Shown here piece after piece: positions 1 to 9,926 of a stretch of DNA of 64,000 bases. Within the stretch, counting starts at the first letter, position 1. Each line of letters starts with the position of its first letter. Source of the DNA: Spirochaetales bacterium Spiro_02 (GTDB lineage: Bacteria; Spirochaetota; Spirochaetia; Sphaerochaetales; Sphaerochaetaceae); NCBI GenBank assembly GCA_001604275.1, contig LVBD01000049.1, positions 50,027-114,026 on the forward strand, read 5' to 3'. The notes beneath the pieces are model-generated. The model saw only the letters and a program-made list of their open reading frames with translations. It was not told the DNA's origin and did not search any database. Both the position numbers and the translations under genes were made by a program.

Positions 1-396
1 CGGACTAGCTCCGTAAGTATCATCATCAAGACGGATGACCATGAGGTGACGATCGACGATTGTGCGAAAGTCTATAACCTGGTCTATCCCCGGCTTGAAT
101 TGAAGACCGGCGACAGGGATCTTCAGCTGGAGGTTTCGACGCCTGGCTTGCAGAGGAATCTGCACGACGTCTATGAATTCGGACTGTTCGTCGGACGCAG
201 GGTCCGTCTGTACGACCTGACGCGTTCCGCATGGGTTTCCGGCATCATCTCGCGGGTGGACGATTCGTCCGTAGCGCTGGACGATACGACCGTGGAGGAC
301 AGGACCGAGAACTTGGGAACCTGTGTGGTCCCATACGAACAGATACAGAAAGCCAAATTAGATTACAGATGGGAGGATGTTCCAGATGTCCAGTGA
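1..396 (+). CDS. rimP: Ribosome maturation factor RimP (5' end outside window)
   Basis: RimP binds the free 30S subunit and helps it mature. The frame is open from the first base of the window to the TGA at 394-396, so the gene is cut by the window edge and 131 residues remain. The visible part carries the usual RimP core, including residues LQLEVSTPGLQR (DxEVSSPGLxR-type motif) and a C-terminal SH3-like beta domain. A GTG at 46 lies inside the domain and is not the real start. The next gene, nusA, overlaps its 3' end by 11 bp, the widespread rimP-nusA-infB order, so the two are probably co-transcribed and translationally coupled. Confidence 0.93.
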   Translation, partial: RTSSVSIIIKTDDHEVTIDDCAKVYNLVYPRLELKTGDRDLQLEVSTPGLQRNLHDVYEFGLFVGRRVRLYDLTRSAWVSGIISRVDDSSVALDDTTVEDRTENLGTCVVPYEQIQKAKLDYRWEDVPDVQ

Positions 397-1852
397 ATTA
401 GGAGAAGCGATCCGCAGTATGGTGGCGGAGAAGGGTATATCCCAGGAACTCGTGATCAGTACCATAGAGGACATTCTCCGTGCCGCATACAAGCGTAAGT
501 TCGGAACCGATGAGAACGCGGTCATCCAGTTCAACGATGATTTCAGCGATGTGACGCTCAGCGCTCGCAAAACGATCGTCGACGATGACGATTATTATCA
601 TGAAGTGACGGAAATTCCGATGAGCGATGCCGAAGAGCTGCACGAAGGATGCGAGATCGGCGATGAGCTGCTGGTTCCGATCAGTCTGAAGGATTTCGAC
701 CGCATCAGCGTACAGAGCGCCAAGCAGCGCGCCCATCAGTCGTTCCGAGATATTCAGAAGGATACGCTGTACAGCGAGTTCAAGGCCAAGGAAGGCCAGA
801 TGATCATCGGATACTACCAGCGGGAATCCAACGGGGATATCTTCGTCGATCTTGGTACTACGGAGGGGATCCTTCCTCGTCGAAACCAGAGTAGCAGAGA
901 AGTCTATCGGAAGAACGATAAGATCAAATGCTATGTCGAGCGTGTCGAAAAGGCCGAGCGCGGTGTCCGTGTCGTCCTGTCGAGAACCAGTCCCGAGCTG
1001 GTCCGGCTACTCTTCGAGATGGAGGTTCCGGAAATCTACGACCACAGCATCGAAATTTTCAAGATCGTGCGAGAAGCCGGCTACAGGACCAAGATCGCCG
1101 TCTATTCGCATCGCGACGACATAGACCCCGTCGGTGCGTGCGTCGGTTTGAAAGGCATCAGGATTCAGACCATCATGCGCGAGATCGAAGGTGAGAAGAT
1201 CGATATACTGAAATACGATCCGAACCCGATGAACTTCATCAGGAATGCGTTGTCGCCCGCTGAGGTGAGGAACGTCATCATCACAGACAAGGATACGTTC
1301 CATGCGTTGGCAATCGTAGATGAGAACCAGTTGTCTCTGGCAATCGGCAAGCAGGGCTTGAACGTACGACTGGCGAACAAGCTGTGCGACTGGCTGATCG
1401 ACGTTAAGACGGAAGCGCAGTTCGCTGAGATGGACATCGCTAACGACGCAAGGGAGCGTGCCGATGCGCTGTTCTCCGACGATGCGTATGGAGAGGCGGA
1501 AGCCGAGCCGCAGCAGATCGGGGCCGAGGATGATGAAATCCAGCTCTCTGACCTGCCGATCGACAAGGCGTTGCTTGACAAGCTCCATTTCCATGATATC
1601 TATACTGTCGAAGAATATGTGAATCTGCCGGAAGACGAAATCAAGGGGATGGGGGACATCTCTGAGGAAGAAATCAAACAGTTGCACGATATCCTCGTCC
1701 AGTACGTCGATATCGTCGAGGAAGAGCACGTGGAGGAGCCCGACATACACTATACATGTCCTGAATGCGGGCATCCTGTCACCCCTGACATGCAGACCTG
1801 CCCGAATTGTGGCGTGGGACTGAGTTTTGAGGAAGTCGATTACGAGGAGTAA
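386..1852 (+). CDS. nusA: Transcription termination/antitermination factor NusA with C-terminal zinc ribbon
   Basis: NusA binds RNA polymerase and nascent RNA and governs pausing, termination and antitermination. I use the ATG at 386 (488 aa): GGGAGG at 371-376 lies 9 nt upstream, whereas the ATG at 377 abuts it with no spacer. Domain order is the N-terminal polymerase-binding domain (about 1-125), S1 (about 130-200), KH1 and KH2 (about 225-345, with residues ENQLSLAIGKQGLNVRLANKL), then a helix-hairpin-helix-like acidic region (about 385-440). The unusual part is the tail: two CPxCG knuckles (C458, C461, C472, C475) form a clear zinc-ribbon signature, which typical NusA proteins lack. The gene sits between rimP and infB in the standard operon. 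Confidence 0.96.
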   Translation: MSSELGEAIRSMVAEKGISQELVISTIEDILRAAYKRKFGTDENAVIQFNDDFSDVTLSARKTIVDDDDYYHEVTEIPMSDAEELHEGCEIGDELLVPISLKDFDRISVQSAKQRAHQSFRDIQKDTLYSEFKAKEGQMIIGYYQRESNGDIFVDLGTTEGILPRRNQSSREVYRKNDKIKCYVERVEKAERGVRVVLSRTSPELVRLLFEMEVPEIYDHSIEIFKIVREAGYRTKIAVYSHRDDIDPVGACVGLKGIRIQTIMREIEGEKIDILKYDPNPMNFIRNALSPAEVRNVIITDKDTFHALAIVDENQLSLAIGKQGLNVRLANKLCDWLIDVKTEAQFAEMDIANDARERADALFSDDAYGEAEAEPQQIGAEDDEIQLSDLPIDKALLDKLHFHDIYTVEEYVNLPEDEIKGMGDISEEEIKQLHDILVQYVDIVEEEHVEEPDIHYTCPECGHPVTPDMQTCPNCGVGLSFEEVDYEE

Positions 1853-1884
1853 GAGTCTGTTGACAATACAATCGGAAGGAAATA

Positions 1885-4755
1885 ATGACGGAAGATAATA
1901 CGAAACCTAAAGCTACATTGATCAAACACGCGAAGGCGCAGGCTGCCTCCGCTCCGACCGCGGAGCAGAAAGAGGATCAGTTGCGAACCACCGAGAAGAA
2001 AAAAGTCGTAGTGGTCAAGAAGAAGGTCGTGGTCGTCAGACCTCAACCTCGGATGACTGAGCCCGCAGAGGCCCAGGTCTCCGTGACTTCTGCGCAGCAG
2101 GACTCTTCCGTCCCCGATTCCAACCCGAAGAACGAGACGTTGGATTCCAAGGTTCCTTCCGATTCTCCCAGAACGGTAAAAAGTCCGTCGGGTGTTCCAC
2201 GTCAGGGGGGGGCGACCCGCCCTGTCGCTAGAACGGCAGATCGTCCCAATTCTCCGCTCCATACGGGGCCGGTGGTGATTCGGCCGACCAATCTGCCTCC
2301 GGTTCCGAACCAGGGCCAGACGGCCGCCGCGCATGCTCAGTGGAAGAACAATCCGAATAATCGCGACAGTTCCACTTCGTCTTCCAGCACCGGAGGAGCT
2401 CCCCGTGTTGCCGGCATGGTCGGCGGACGCCCTGCGCCCGGCACCAGGCCGCCATATCAGGGAGGGACCCGAAGCGGCGGCTATCAGGGCCGCGATGGCA
2501 ACGGCTATCAAGGTGGAGCGCGTAGCGGCGGGTATCAGGGCCGTGATAACGGCGGATACCAAGGCGGGGCGCCACGGAGCGGCTATCAAGGCCGCGACAA
2601 CGGTGGCTACCAAGGAGGCGCGCCACGTAGCGGCGGCTATCAAGGTCGCGAAAACGGCGGGTATGGTCAGCGTACCGGCGGCTACCAAGGACAGGGAGGA
2701 TCCCGTCCCGGTGGATATCAGGGAAGACCGGGGCAGGGCGGACGTCCAGGATTCGGAAGTCAGGGGGGACGGCCGGGCTTCGGCGGACCCAGACCCGGCG
2801 GTAGACCCGGCGGCGGCAACGGTGGAGGGGAGACCCTCGATTCACTTGCCCAGAAATCGACGAAAAAGGTCTTCAAGAAAAAAGATCAGGCTTCCTATAA
2901 GAAGCGGGATGCGGAGCAAGAGAAGGAATTCCAGATCCAGCGTCGCAAGGAGCAGATGGCGAAGGCCAATCCGATCCCGAAGTCGATCGATATCGTCGAT
3001 GTGATCACGGTCGGGGATCTCGCGAAGAAGATGAATCTGAAAGCGAGCGAAATTATTTCCAAGCTGTTCAAGATGGGGATGATGGTGACAATCAACCAGC
3101 AGATCGACAGCGACACCGCCACCATCATCGCATCGGAATACGGTTGCGAAGTCCATCTTGTGTCTCTGTATGACGAAACGTTGATCGCCAGCGAGGAGGA
3201 CCATCCTGAAGATATGGTTCCTCGCGCTCCGATCGTTACGATCATGGGGCATGTCGACCATGGCAAGACGAAGCTGCTTGACGCGATCCGTTCCACCAAT
3301 GTCGTGGCTGGCGAATTCGGCGGTATCACGCAGCACATCGGTGCGTACAAAGTATCCATTCCGGACAAGGGGGACGTCGTGTTCCTCGATACCCCGGGAC
3401 ATGCCGCATTTACCATGATGCGTGCACGTGGAGCGCAAGTCACCGATATCGTCGTTCTGGTGGTCGCCGCCAACGACGGGGTCATGCCTCAGACGCTGGA
3501 GGCGATCGATCATGCACGTGCGGCGAAAGTGCCCATCATTGTTGCGATCAACAAGGTAGATCTGCCGGATGCGAATCCTGAACGTGTCATGCAGCAGTTG
3601 TCCGACCACGGTTTGATGCCGGAGGAATGGGGCGGACAGACGCTCTATTGCCAGATTTCCGCATTGAAGAAGCAGGGTATCGACGAACTGCTCGACACGA
3701 TCCTGCTGCAGGCGGAGATGCTGGAACTCCGGGCGAATCCGAATGTGCGTGCCGAAGGCAAGGTGTTGGAGTCCCGCATTGACCCGGGACGCGGCATCGT
3801 GGCCTCCGTTCTGATCGAACGCGGTACGCTCAGACAGGGCGACTATTATGTCGCCGGAATTTATCCGGGACGTGTGCGAGCTATGTTCGACGATCATGGA
3901 GAGCGGATTCCAGAGGCTGGGCCTTCTACTCCGGTCGAGATCATCGGACTTTCCGACATTCCGTCCGCGGGCGACCCGTTCCAAGTGACTGAAGACGAAC
4001 GTCAGGCCAGACAGGTTGGAGCCAAGCGCCAGGAGCTCGAACGTCTCGGAAGCGGCAAGAACGCCAAGAAGGTTACGCTTGAGAACCTCAACCAGGCGTT
4101 GGCAAGCGGCGAAATCCAGGATTTCAACGTTGTCATCAAAGGCGATGTGCAGGGATCTGTCGAGGCGTTGCAAAATTCGCTTGAGAAACTGTCGACCGAT
4201 GAGATTCGGCTGAATGTCATCCGTGCCAGCGCGGGCGCCATCATCGAGAGCGATATTACGCTCGCCAGCGCTTCGAACGCATTGGTCATCGGATTCAACG
4301 TTCGTCCTACGCCGAAGGCACAGGCTCTTGCGGAGCAGGAAAAGGTGGATATCCGCAAGTACAACATCATTTATGATGTCGTCGACGATATCCGGCTTGC
4401 GATGGAAGGCATGCTGACTCCCGATACGAAGGAAGTCGACATCGGTTCCGTCGAAGTCCGCGATACCTTCAAGGTTCCCAAGGTCGGCGTTATCGCTGGA
4501 TGTTATGTCCTGGACGGCAAGGTCAAGCGGAATGCTTTGGTGCGCGTCATCCGCGACAGCATTCAGATCAACAAGAACCTGATCAAACTGAATTCGCTCA
4601 AGCGCTTTAAGGATGATGCGAAGGAAGTTGCCGCGGGATATGAATGCGGTATCGGGCTTGAGAATTTCCAGGATATCCAGGTAGGAGATATTCTGGAAGT
4701 CGTCGAAACGGTGGAAGTCGCCAAGAAGTTGGATTCGTCCCAGGTGAATATATGA
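1885..4755 (+). CDS. infB: Translation initiation factor IF-2 with Gly/Tyr/Gln-rich N-terminal region
   Basis: IF-2 is the GTPase that brings fMet-tRNA to the 30S subunit and promotes subunit joining. The ATG at 1885 has GGAAGGA just upstream. The protein has 956 residues. Its N-terminal third is disordered: lysine/valine blocks near residues 33-50, then ten YQG units between about residues 190 and 316. The IF2_N segment follows (about 370-425). The G domain starts with G1 GHVDHGKT at 455-462, then DTPGH near 502 and NKVD near 556. The C-terminal beta-barrel and fMet-tRNA-binding domains are intact. The stop overlaps the rbfA start (ATGA), so the two genes are translationally coupled. Confidence 0.97.
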   Translation: MTEDNTKPKATLIKHAKAQAASAPTAEQKEDQLRTTEKKKVVVVKKKVVVVRPQPRMTEPAEAQVSVTSAQQDSSVPDSNPKNETLDSKVPSDSPRTVKSPSGVPRQGGATRPVARTADRPNSPLHTGPVVIRPTNLPPVPNQGQTAAAHAQWKNNPNNRDSSTSSSSTGGAPRVAGMVGGRPAPGTRPPYQGGTRSGGYQGRDGNGYQGGARSGGYQGRDNGGYQGGAPRSGYQGRDNGGYQGGAPRSGGYQGRENGGYGQRTGGYQGQGGSRPGGYQGRPGQGGRPGFGSQGGRPGFGGPRPGGRPGGGNGGGETLDSLAQKSTKKVFKKKDQASYKKRDAEQEKEFQIQRRKEQMAKANPIPKSIDIVDVITVGDLAKKMNLKASEIISKLFKMGMMVTINQQIDSDTATIIASEYGCEVHLVSLYDETLIASEEDHPEDMVPRAPIVTIMGHVDHGKTKLLDAIRSTNVVAGEFGGITQHIGAYKVSIPDKGDVVFLDTPGHAAFTMMRARGAQVTDIVVLVVAANDGVMPQTLEAIDHARAAKVPIIVAINKVDLPDANPERVMQQLSDHGLMPEEWGGQTLYCQISALKKQGIDELLDTILLQAEMLELRANPNVRAEGKVLESRIDPGRGIVASVLIERGTLRQGDYYVAGIYPGRVRAMFDDHGERIPEAGPSTPVEIIGLSDIPSAGDPFQVTEDERQARQVGAKRQELERLGSGKNAKKVTLENLNQALASGEIQDFNVVIKGDVQGSVEALQNSLEKLSTDEIRLNVIRASAGAIIESDITLASASNALVIGFNVRPTPKAQALAEQEKVDIRKYNIIYDVVDDIRLAMEGMLTPDTKEVDIGSVEVRDTFKVPKVGVIAGCYVLDGKVKRNALVRVIRDSIQINKNLIKLNSLKRFKDDAKEVAAGYECGIGLENFQDIQVGDILEVVETVEVAKKLDSSQVNI
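2452..2835 (+). repeat. In-frame YQG-rich tandem repeat within infB
   Basis: About 380 bp code for a low-complexity tract built from variants of [19 protein letters not shown], with ten YQG triplets, then a Gly/Pro/Arg/Phe-rich end. The DNA units are imperfect, with synonymous differences, so the repeat is old enough to have drifted. The composition (G, Y, Q, R, N, no hydrophobic core) predicts an intrinsically disordered, RGG-like segment. Confidence 0.85.
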
Positions 4756-5153
4756 GCGAGTATAGCCAGAAGCGGATCGAAAGCAAGTTGATGGAGGCGA
4801 TCAGCACGTTGATCGTCACCGGTGAGATCAAACAGCCGAACCTGAGCACTCTGTGCTCGGTGAGCCGTCTGGAGCTCTCCAAGGACAATGCGTATGCGAC
4901 AGTCTACATTTCTTCTGTGCTGAGCGATGGTTCGTTGGAGAAAAGCGTCGCCGCGTTGCAGAGCGCGGCGGGTTTTATCCAGAAGCGTGTCGGAGCGTTC
5001 CTCAAGACTCGGAACACGCCGAAACTGACGTTCAAGGCTGATTTTTGCATCAAGGACGGTCAGAAAGTCAACGAACTGATAGACAGTCTCGTGGATGATT
5101 CGCAGGACAAACCCCTCGACCTTGAGCTTCGAAAGGATGAAAATGGGCAATAG
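4752..5153 (+). CDS. rbfA: Ribosome-binding factor A
   Basis: RbfA is a small KH-type protein that binds the pre-30S subunit near the 5' helix of 16S rRNA and is needed for late 30S maturation. The 133-residue length is normal. Recognisable parts are the N-terminal helix with YSQKRIESKLMEAISTLI, the central strand KDNAYATVYIS and the KTRNTPKLTF segment that matches the conserved R-x-x-P-x-L-x-F motif. It overlaps infB by 4 bp (ATGA) and truB by 11 bp, consistent with one polycistronic mRNA for initiation and maturation factors. Confidence 0.92.
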   Translation: MSEYSQKRIESKLMEAISTLIVTGEIKQPNLSTLCSVSRLELSKDNAYATVYISSVLSDGSLEKSVAALQSAAGFIQKRVGAFLKTRNTPKLTFKADFCIKDGQKVNELIDSLVDDSQDKPLDLELRKDENGQ

Positions 5154-6048
5154 GCCTTCGATTCTGCTCGTTGCGAAAAGACCTGGAATCACATCGTTCG
5201 TTTCATTATATCCGATCAAACGGACCATTGATCCGAAGGTAGGCCACGCCGGAACGCTCGATAAGTTCGCGGAGGGGCTTCTGATCGCCTTGACCGGGGC
5301 CATGACGCGGCTCAATCCGCTGTTCTCTGGCTTGGACAAGGAATACGTTGCGACGATCCTGTTCGGTCAGCAGACCGATACGCTTGATCCGGAAGGGATC
5401 GTCGTTCGTTCGGGACCGGTTCCGGAACTCGGTATGATCAAGGAAACGATCAAGAGGGCGTTCTTCGGTCAGCTCAAACAGATACCGCCTGAATATTCCG
5501 CTGTCCATGTCGATGGACGGCGATCCTATTCTCTAGCTCGCTCCGGCCACGTTCCGGATCTTCCTGCAAGGGATATCAGGATCGATGCCTTCGAAGTCCT
5601 GTCGTGGGACGCTCCGTTGCTTGTCGCCAGGATTGCAGTGAGCAAGGGGACCTACATTCGTTCCATAGCGAGAGATCTTGGTCTCGCATGTGGATCCTGC
5701 GCCCGACTGGAACGTCTTGTCAGAACTAGGATCGGCCCGTACGAACTTGCCGAAGCGGTAGATCCCGAAGATCGCGGTGCGCTTGAAAACGCGGTGATTC
5801 ATACGGAAGAACTGTTGGAGAGATTGCCGGTCTATGGTAGGATGGTAGTGGACGACGATGCTCTGTTCCCCTTGGCAAACGGGCGGATTCCCCGTCAGCA
5901 AGACATGGTTTCCATGGAGCTCGACCCGGACGATCGCTATGCAGGTTTGTATTCGCATGGCGGCCGACTGCACGCTGTGGCGTCTCTGAAGGAAGATGGA
6001 TCAATCGATCGCATCATCGCCCAGATACCGGAACAGGAACGGAGATGA
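5143..6048 (+). CDS. truB: tRNA pseudouridine(55) synthase TruB
   Basis: TruB converts U55 in the T-loop of tRNAs to pseudouridine. I choose the ATG at 5143 (301 aa) because GAAAGG at 5131-5136 is 6 nt upstream; an ATG at 5137 touches the same ribosome-binding site. The catalytic motif is GHAGTLDKF with D40 as the catalytic aspartate, followed by the PPxxSAxHVDGxRxY segment (seen as PPEYSAVHVDGRRSY) and KGTYIRSIARDLG. The C-terminal part is a PUA-like region. The gene starts inside rbfA and its stop overlaps an upstream ATG of the ribF frame; the usual rbfA-truB-ribF order is kept. Confidence 0.95.
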   Translation: MGNRPSILLVAKRPGITSFVSLYPIKRTIDPKVGHAGTLDKFAEGLLIALTGAMTRLNPLFSGLDKEYVATILFGQQTDTLDPEGIVVRSGPVPELGMIKETIKRAFFGQLKQIPPEYSAVHVDGRRSYSLARSGHVPDLPARDIRIDAFEVLSWDAPLLVARIAVSKGTYIRSIARDLGLACGSCARLERLVRTRIGPYELAEAVDPEDRGALENAVIHTEELLERLPVYGRMVVDDDALFPLANGRIPRQQDMVSMELDPDDRYAGLYSHGGRLHAVASLKEDGSIDRIIAQIPEQERR

Positions 6049-6080
6049 TTGAGGCTTCTCAGGATTCTTTGGAGGGTAGG

Positions 6081-6911
6081 ATGCGGATACACGATTTCCT
6101 CTACTTGGTGCAGAACCCGGTTCTCTGGAGAACCCCGATGGTCGTGACGATCGGGGTATATGACGGCATCCATCTTGGACATCTGGAGATACTTCGGACA
6201 GTCGTGGATACCGCCCAAGGGCACGTCGCTGAAAGTTGGGAGTCAATGGTAATCACGTTCGATCGCAACCCGAAGATGTTGAAAGGAACCCGCCCGACCT
6301 CCCGACCGCTGGCAACCCGGCGGCAGAATGAAGATTTCTTCACGAAAATCGGGATTGATCATCTTGTGGTGATTGACTTTTCTGATGAATTCAGTAGACT
6401 TTCTGGTGAAGAGTTCATCACCCTCGTCTGTAGCATTTGCGCAGTGAAGGCGATGGTAGTCGGAGAAGATTTCCGCTGCGGTGCCCCGGTTTCTGCTGCC
6501 GGTCCTGTTCAGCTGCAGGAATATTTGTCCCGACTCGCTCCGGAGGCTCGGTTGATCATCCCCCCGTTCGTATATAATCATGACGGAGAGGTTGACAGCA
6601 GTTCCTTGGTGCGTGAAAACCTTCAAAAGGGCAGGCTGATAGCAGTCAGCGAAATGCTCGGCAGAGATTATGAGGTGGACTTGGCTCAATATCCTTCCAA
6701 GATCACCGAATCGTCACTGTTATTCCGCACAGGCCAGTTCATACAGCTCCTGCCGCCACCAGGGGCGTATGAGACGTATTTGTGGCTTTCGGACGGAACG
6801 GAACTGTCTTCGAGGACGTTCATCGATGATCAGTTCCTAACGATTGTACCGGAAGTCTCGGAACTAGGGCCTGCGCGACCGGATCGCTTGTGTTTTATCA
6901 AGGAGTTGTAA
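6081..6911 (+). CDS. ribF: RibF-type FAD synthetase with degenerate riboflavin-kinase half
   Basis: RibF proteins normally phosphorylate riboflavin to FMN and adenylylate FMN to FAD. I use the ATG at 6081 (276 aa), which has GGAGG at 6071-6075, 5 nt upstream; an ATG at 6045 overlaps the truB stop but lacks a good site. The N-terminal nucleotidyltransferase domain is intact, with [10 protein letters not shown] at residues 25-34 and a VVGEDFRCG segment. The C-terminal ~90 residues stand where the kinase domain should be, but I see neither the G-x-P-T-A-N motif nor the expected catalytic glutamate context, and the domain is short. It may make only FAD from FMN. FMN and FAD would feed the Rnf proteins encoded at the far end of the window. 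Confidence 0.85.
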   Translation: MRIHDFLYLVQNPVLWRTPMVVTIGVYDGIHLGHLEILRTVVDTAQGHVAESWESMVITFDRNPKMLKGTRPTSRPLATRRQNEDFFTKIGIDHLVVIDFSDEFSRLSGEEFITLVCSICAVKAMVVGEDFRCGAPVSAAGPVQLQEYLSRLAPEARLIIPPFVYNHDGEVDSSSLVRENLQKGRLIAVSEMLGRDYEVDLAQYPSKITESSLLFRTGQFIQLLPPPGAYETYLWLSDGTELSSRTFIDDQFLTIVPEVSELGPARPDRLCFIKEL

Positions 6912-6912
6912 C

Positions 6913-7179
6913 ATGTTGACTAAGGAACAAAAGGCTGAAATCATCACCAAGTTCGGCGGAGCTGAAACGAATACCGGTTCGAGCGCCGTTCAGATCGCGC
7001 TGTTGACCGCACGCATCAATGATCTGCAGGAGCATTTCAAGGCGAACCCGAAAGATCACGCTGGTCGCCGCGGTTTGCTCAAGATGGTTGGACAGCGCCG
7101 TCGGCTACTCAAGTATGTACGGGAAAACGATATCGAACAGTACCGTAATCTCCTGCAGCAGCTTGGTTTGAGAAAATAA
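6913..7179 (+). CDS. rpsO: 30S ribosomal protein S15
   Basis: S15 is a primary 16S rRNA-binding protein that organises the central domain of the 30S subunit. The 88-residue length and motifs are standard: [36 protein letters not shown]. It begins one base after the ribF stop, with AAGGAG at the ribF 3' end as its ribosome-binding site. A rho-independent terminator follows at 7216, and pnp lies downstream, the classical rpsO-pnp arrangement in which partial readthrough joins the two genes. Confidence 0.97.
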   Translation: MLTKEQKAEIITKFGGAETNTGSSAVQIALLTARINDLQEHFKANPKDHAGRRGLLKMVGQRRRLLKYVRENDIEQYRNLLQQLGLRK

Positions 7180-7215
7180 ATAGTAGGCGTCGTGTTGAAT
7201 CTGAATGTTGATAAG

Positions 7216-7257
7216 GCTCCAGATTGCTCCCATCAGGGAGGTTTGGAGCTTTTTGTT
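7216..7257 (+). terminator. Rho-independent terminator after rpsO
   Basis: An extended hairpin is formed by GCTCCA (7216-7221) with TGGAGC (7244-7249), plus an inner CTCCC/GGGAG pairing, followed directly by a T-rich run. It separates the rimP-rpsO block from pnp. Confidence 0.85.
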
Positions 7258-7266
7258 TTTTCGTGG

Positions 7267-7295
7267 TTGGCGATGCAGAAGATGTAATTTAGAAA
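7267..7295 (+). promoter_or_regulatory. Possible sigma-70 promoter for pnp
   Basis: TTGGCG (7267-7272), a 17-bp spacer and TAGAAA (7290-7295) lie just after the rpsO terminator and 46 bp before the pnp start. The match is partial, so this is tentative. Confidence 0.35.
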
Positions 7296-7341
7296 TAAAG
7301 AACTAAAACAAAGAACGTAAAGAAGAAGAAAGGAATTGTAC

Positions 7342-9459
7342 ATGTCAGAAGTCAAGAAAGTTTCTGTAAGAATCGGAGAGCACGATCTGGTGCTCGAAAC
7401 CGGCAAGATCGCGAAGCAGGCGAACGGCGCTGTCTATGCCCACTATGCGGGTAGTGCGGTGATCGCGACCGTCTGTTGCGGATCGGCTCCCAGCGAGCCA
7501 CTCGACTATGTCCCCCTGCAGGTCGAGTACAACGAAAAGTATTATGCCGCCGGGAAGATCCCCGGAGGTTTCCTCAAGCGGGAATCCAGGCCGAAGGATA
7601 AGGAGATCCTTGTCAGTCGGTTGATCGACCGTCCAATGCGGCCGTTGTTCGACAAAGCGTTCGGTCGGGAGATCCAGATCGTTCCTACGGTCGTTTCCAG
7701 CGATCAGAGCAACACCCCCGACATCATCGCCATGGTGGCCGCCTCGGCGGCGGTGACGATCAGCGACATTCCGTTCGCCGGTCCCGTAGCCGCAGTGCGC
7801 ATCGCATTGATCGGGGACCAGTATGTAGTCAATCCGACGTTCCAGCAGATCGGACAGGCGAAGCTCGATATCGTTGTCGCCGGTACCATGGATGGAATCA
7901 CGATGGTAGAAGGCGGTGCGAAGGAAGTTTCTGAAGAAGTGATGCTGACGGCGATCGATACCGCCAAGCCCGTCATCTCGGAATTGTGCAAGGTTCAGCT
8001 TGAGCTGCAGAAGATCGCCGGAAAAGAGAAACTTCCTGTGATGGAGATCAAGGAGGATCTCTCCTGGATGACCCCGGTCAGGGAAGCCGCATATCCGTTG
8101 ATCAAGGAAGCCAGTTTCGTCAAAGGCAAGATGAATCGTTACGCCGCGCTTGATGCTGCCAAAGAGAAAATTAATGCGCAGTTTGCTGATCTGATAGCCG
8201 AAGAGCAGAAGAGGGCAGGGCAGGTCGCCGGCATGTTCGACGATCTGGAATATACGATCCTCCGCAAGAGCATCCTCGATGACGGGTTGCGCACCGACGG
8301 CCGTACTGTCGAGCAGATTCGTCCGATCACATGCGAAGTCGGGTTGCTCGCCAGAACACACGGCAGTGCGCTGTTTACCCGAGGTGAAACTCAGAGCCTT
8401 GCAGTCACCACGTTGGGGACTACCAGCGACGAACAGATGTTCGATACGATAGATGGTGAAAAGAGCTACAGCTCATTCATGCTCCATTATAACTTTCCCC
8501 CGTATTCCGTCGGGGAAACCGGCAGACTGACCACAGGTCGTCGGGAAATCGGGCACGGGCATCTCGCCCAGAGGGCCCTTGAAGCGGTCGTTCCGCCGAA
8601 AGACAAGTTTCCGTATACGATCCGTGTGGTGAGTGAGATCATGGAATCCAACGGTTCTTCATCGATGGCATCCGTATGCGGAGGCTGTCTATCGTTGATG
8701 GATGCCGGCGTTCCGATCCGCAAGCCGGTGGCCGGAATTGCGATGGGGCTGATCACCGAAGGCGCAGACTATTCCAGATATGTCGTCCTTTCCGACATCC
8801 TCGGCGAGGAGGATCATCTCGGCGACATGGATTTCAAGGTAGCCGGAACCGAGGACGGTATCACAGCGTTTCAGATGGACATCAAGATTGCCGGTGTCAC
8901 CAGTGAGATCATGAGCAAGGCGTTGCAACAGGCCAAGCGAGGCCGGATGCATATCCTCGGCATCATGAAAGATACGTTGGCCGCTCCGAGAGCCGAGATT
9001 TCCGAGTATGCGCCGAAGATCCTTACTCTCAAGGTTGAGGAAGACAAGATCGGCGCCGTCATCGGTACCGGCGGAAAGACGATCAAAGGCATCGCCCAGC
9101 AGTCCGGCGCCGAAGTGAATATCGACGATGATGGGACCGTTACGATCTTTGGTCGGAACAATGCAAGCGCACAGCTGGCCAAGGATCTGGTGAAATCGAT
9201 CGTAGAGGAGCCGGAAGTGGGCAGGATCTACCAAGGGACTGTCAAGCGGATCATGGATTTCGGCGCTTTCATCGAGATTCTTCCCGGCAAGGAAGGTCTG
9301 TGCCATATTTCCAAGCTTGCGAAGACTCGAGTGAACAACGTCAATGATGTTTTGACGCTCGGACAGGTCGTGCCAGTGAAGCTGATCGAGATCGACCGGA
9401 TGGGTCGGCTCAATCTCAGCTACATCGATGCGATCACGGATCAGGAGCAGAAGAAGTAA
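7342..9459 (+). CDS. pnp: Polyribonucleotide nucleotidyltransferase (PNPase)
   Basis: PNPase degrades RNA phosphorolytically from the 3' end. The ATG at 7342 with AGGA at 7331-7334 gives 705 aa; a TTG 6 bases upstream is not needed. Domain order is the usual one: RNase PH domain 1 (about 10-220), a helical linker, catalytic RNase PH domain 2 (about 310-540, with FTRGETQSL and the [10 protein letters not shown] segment carrying the metal-binding aspartates), KH (about 555-615, [13 protein letters not shown]) and S1 (about 620-690). It follows rpsO and a terminator, and its stop shares one base with the dut start. Confidence 0.97.
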   Translation: MSEVKKVSVRIGEHDLVLETGKIAKQANGAVYAHYAGSAVIATVCCGSAPSEPLDYVPLQVEYNEKYYAAGKIPGGFLKRESRPKDKEILVSRLIDRPMRPLFDKAFGREIQIVPTVVSSDQSNTPDIIAMVAASAAVTISDIPFAGPVAAVRIALIGDQYVVNPTFQQIGQAKLDIVVAGTMDGITMVEGGAKEVSEEVMLTAIDTAKPVISELCKVQLELQKIAGKEKLPVMEIKEDLSWMTPVREAAYPLIKEASFVKGKMNRYAALDAAKEKINAQFADLIAEEQKRAGQVAGMFDDLEYTILRKSILDDGLRTDGRTVEQIRPITCEVGLLARTHGSALFTRGETQSLAVTTLGTTSDEQMFDTIDGEKSYSSFMLHYNFPPYSVGETGRLTTGRREIGHGHLAQRALEAVVPPKDKFPYTIRVVSEIMESNGSSSMASVCGGCLSLMDAGVPIRKPVAGIAMGLITEGADYSRYVVLSDILGEEDHLGDMDFKVAGTEDGITAFQMDIKIAGVTSEIMSKALQQAKRGRMHILGIMKDTLAAPRAEISEYAPKILTLKVEEDKIGAVIGTGGKTIKGIAQQSGAEVNIDDDGTVTIFGRNNASAQLAKDLVKSIVEEPEVGRIYQGTVKRIMDFGAFIEILPGKEGLCHISKLAKTRVNNVNDVLTLGQVVPVKLIEIDRMGRLNLSYIDAITDQEQKK

Positions 9460-9908
9460 TGTCATACTCAGGTGTAATTGTCGGGCTCCGGCTTGAGCCG
9501 GGAGCCAGCGTCCCGGTCTATGCTTCCGATCTGGCCGCGGGCGCGGATCTCCGCGCCTGGCTGCCGGACGGGGATCTGACGATCGAACCTGGGTCTCATA
9601 TTCTCGTACCGACAGGCATCCGGATGGCGCTGCCTGTCGGATATGAAGCGCAGATCAGGCCTCGGTCCGGTCTCGCCGCGAAATTCGGTGTTACTGTGCT
9701 GAATGCTCCGGGAACGATCGATGCGGACTACCGTGGCGAAGTAAAAATTCTATTGATCAATCATGGCAAGTCCGATTTCGTCGTTCACGACGGGGAGCGG
9801 ATCGCCCAGATGGTCATTGCCCGCTGTGAGCGATGCCGGTTCGTCGAAACCGACTTGCTGGAGGATACCGCGAGAGGCGCCGGAGGTTTCGGTTCCACAG
9901 GAATATGA
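9459..9908 (+). CDS. dut: dUTP diphosphatase
   Basis: The enzyme hydrolyses dUTP to dUMP and pyrophosphate, keeping uracil out of DNA and supplying dUMP for thymidylate synthesis. All five trimeric dUTPase motifs are visible in 149 residues: AGADLRA (1), RPRSGLAAK (2), [10 protein letters not shown] (3, catalytic Asp and stacking Tyr), GERIAQMVI (4) and the glycine-rich arm [10 protein letters not shown] (5). The ATG overlaps the last base of the pnp TAA, so translation is probably coupled. Confidence 0.95.
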   Translation: MSYSGVIVGLRLEPGASVPVYASDLAAGADLRAWLPDGDLTIEPGSHILVPTGIRMALPVGYEAQIRPRSGLAAKFGVTVLNAPGTIDADYRGEVKILLINHGKSDFVVHDGERIAQMVIARCERCRFVETDLLEDTARGAGGFGSTGI

Positions 9909-9926
9909 GAAATGGGAGCCGCTTCG

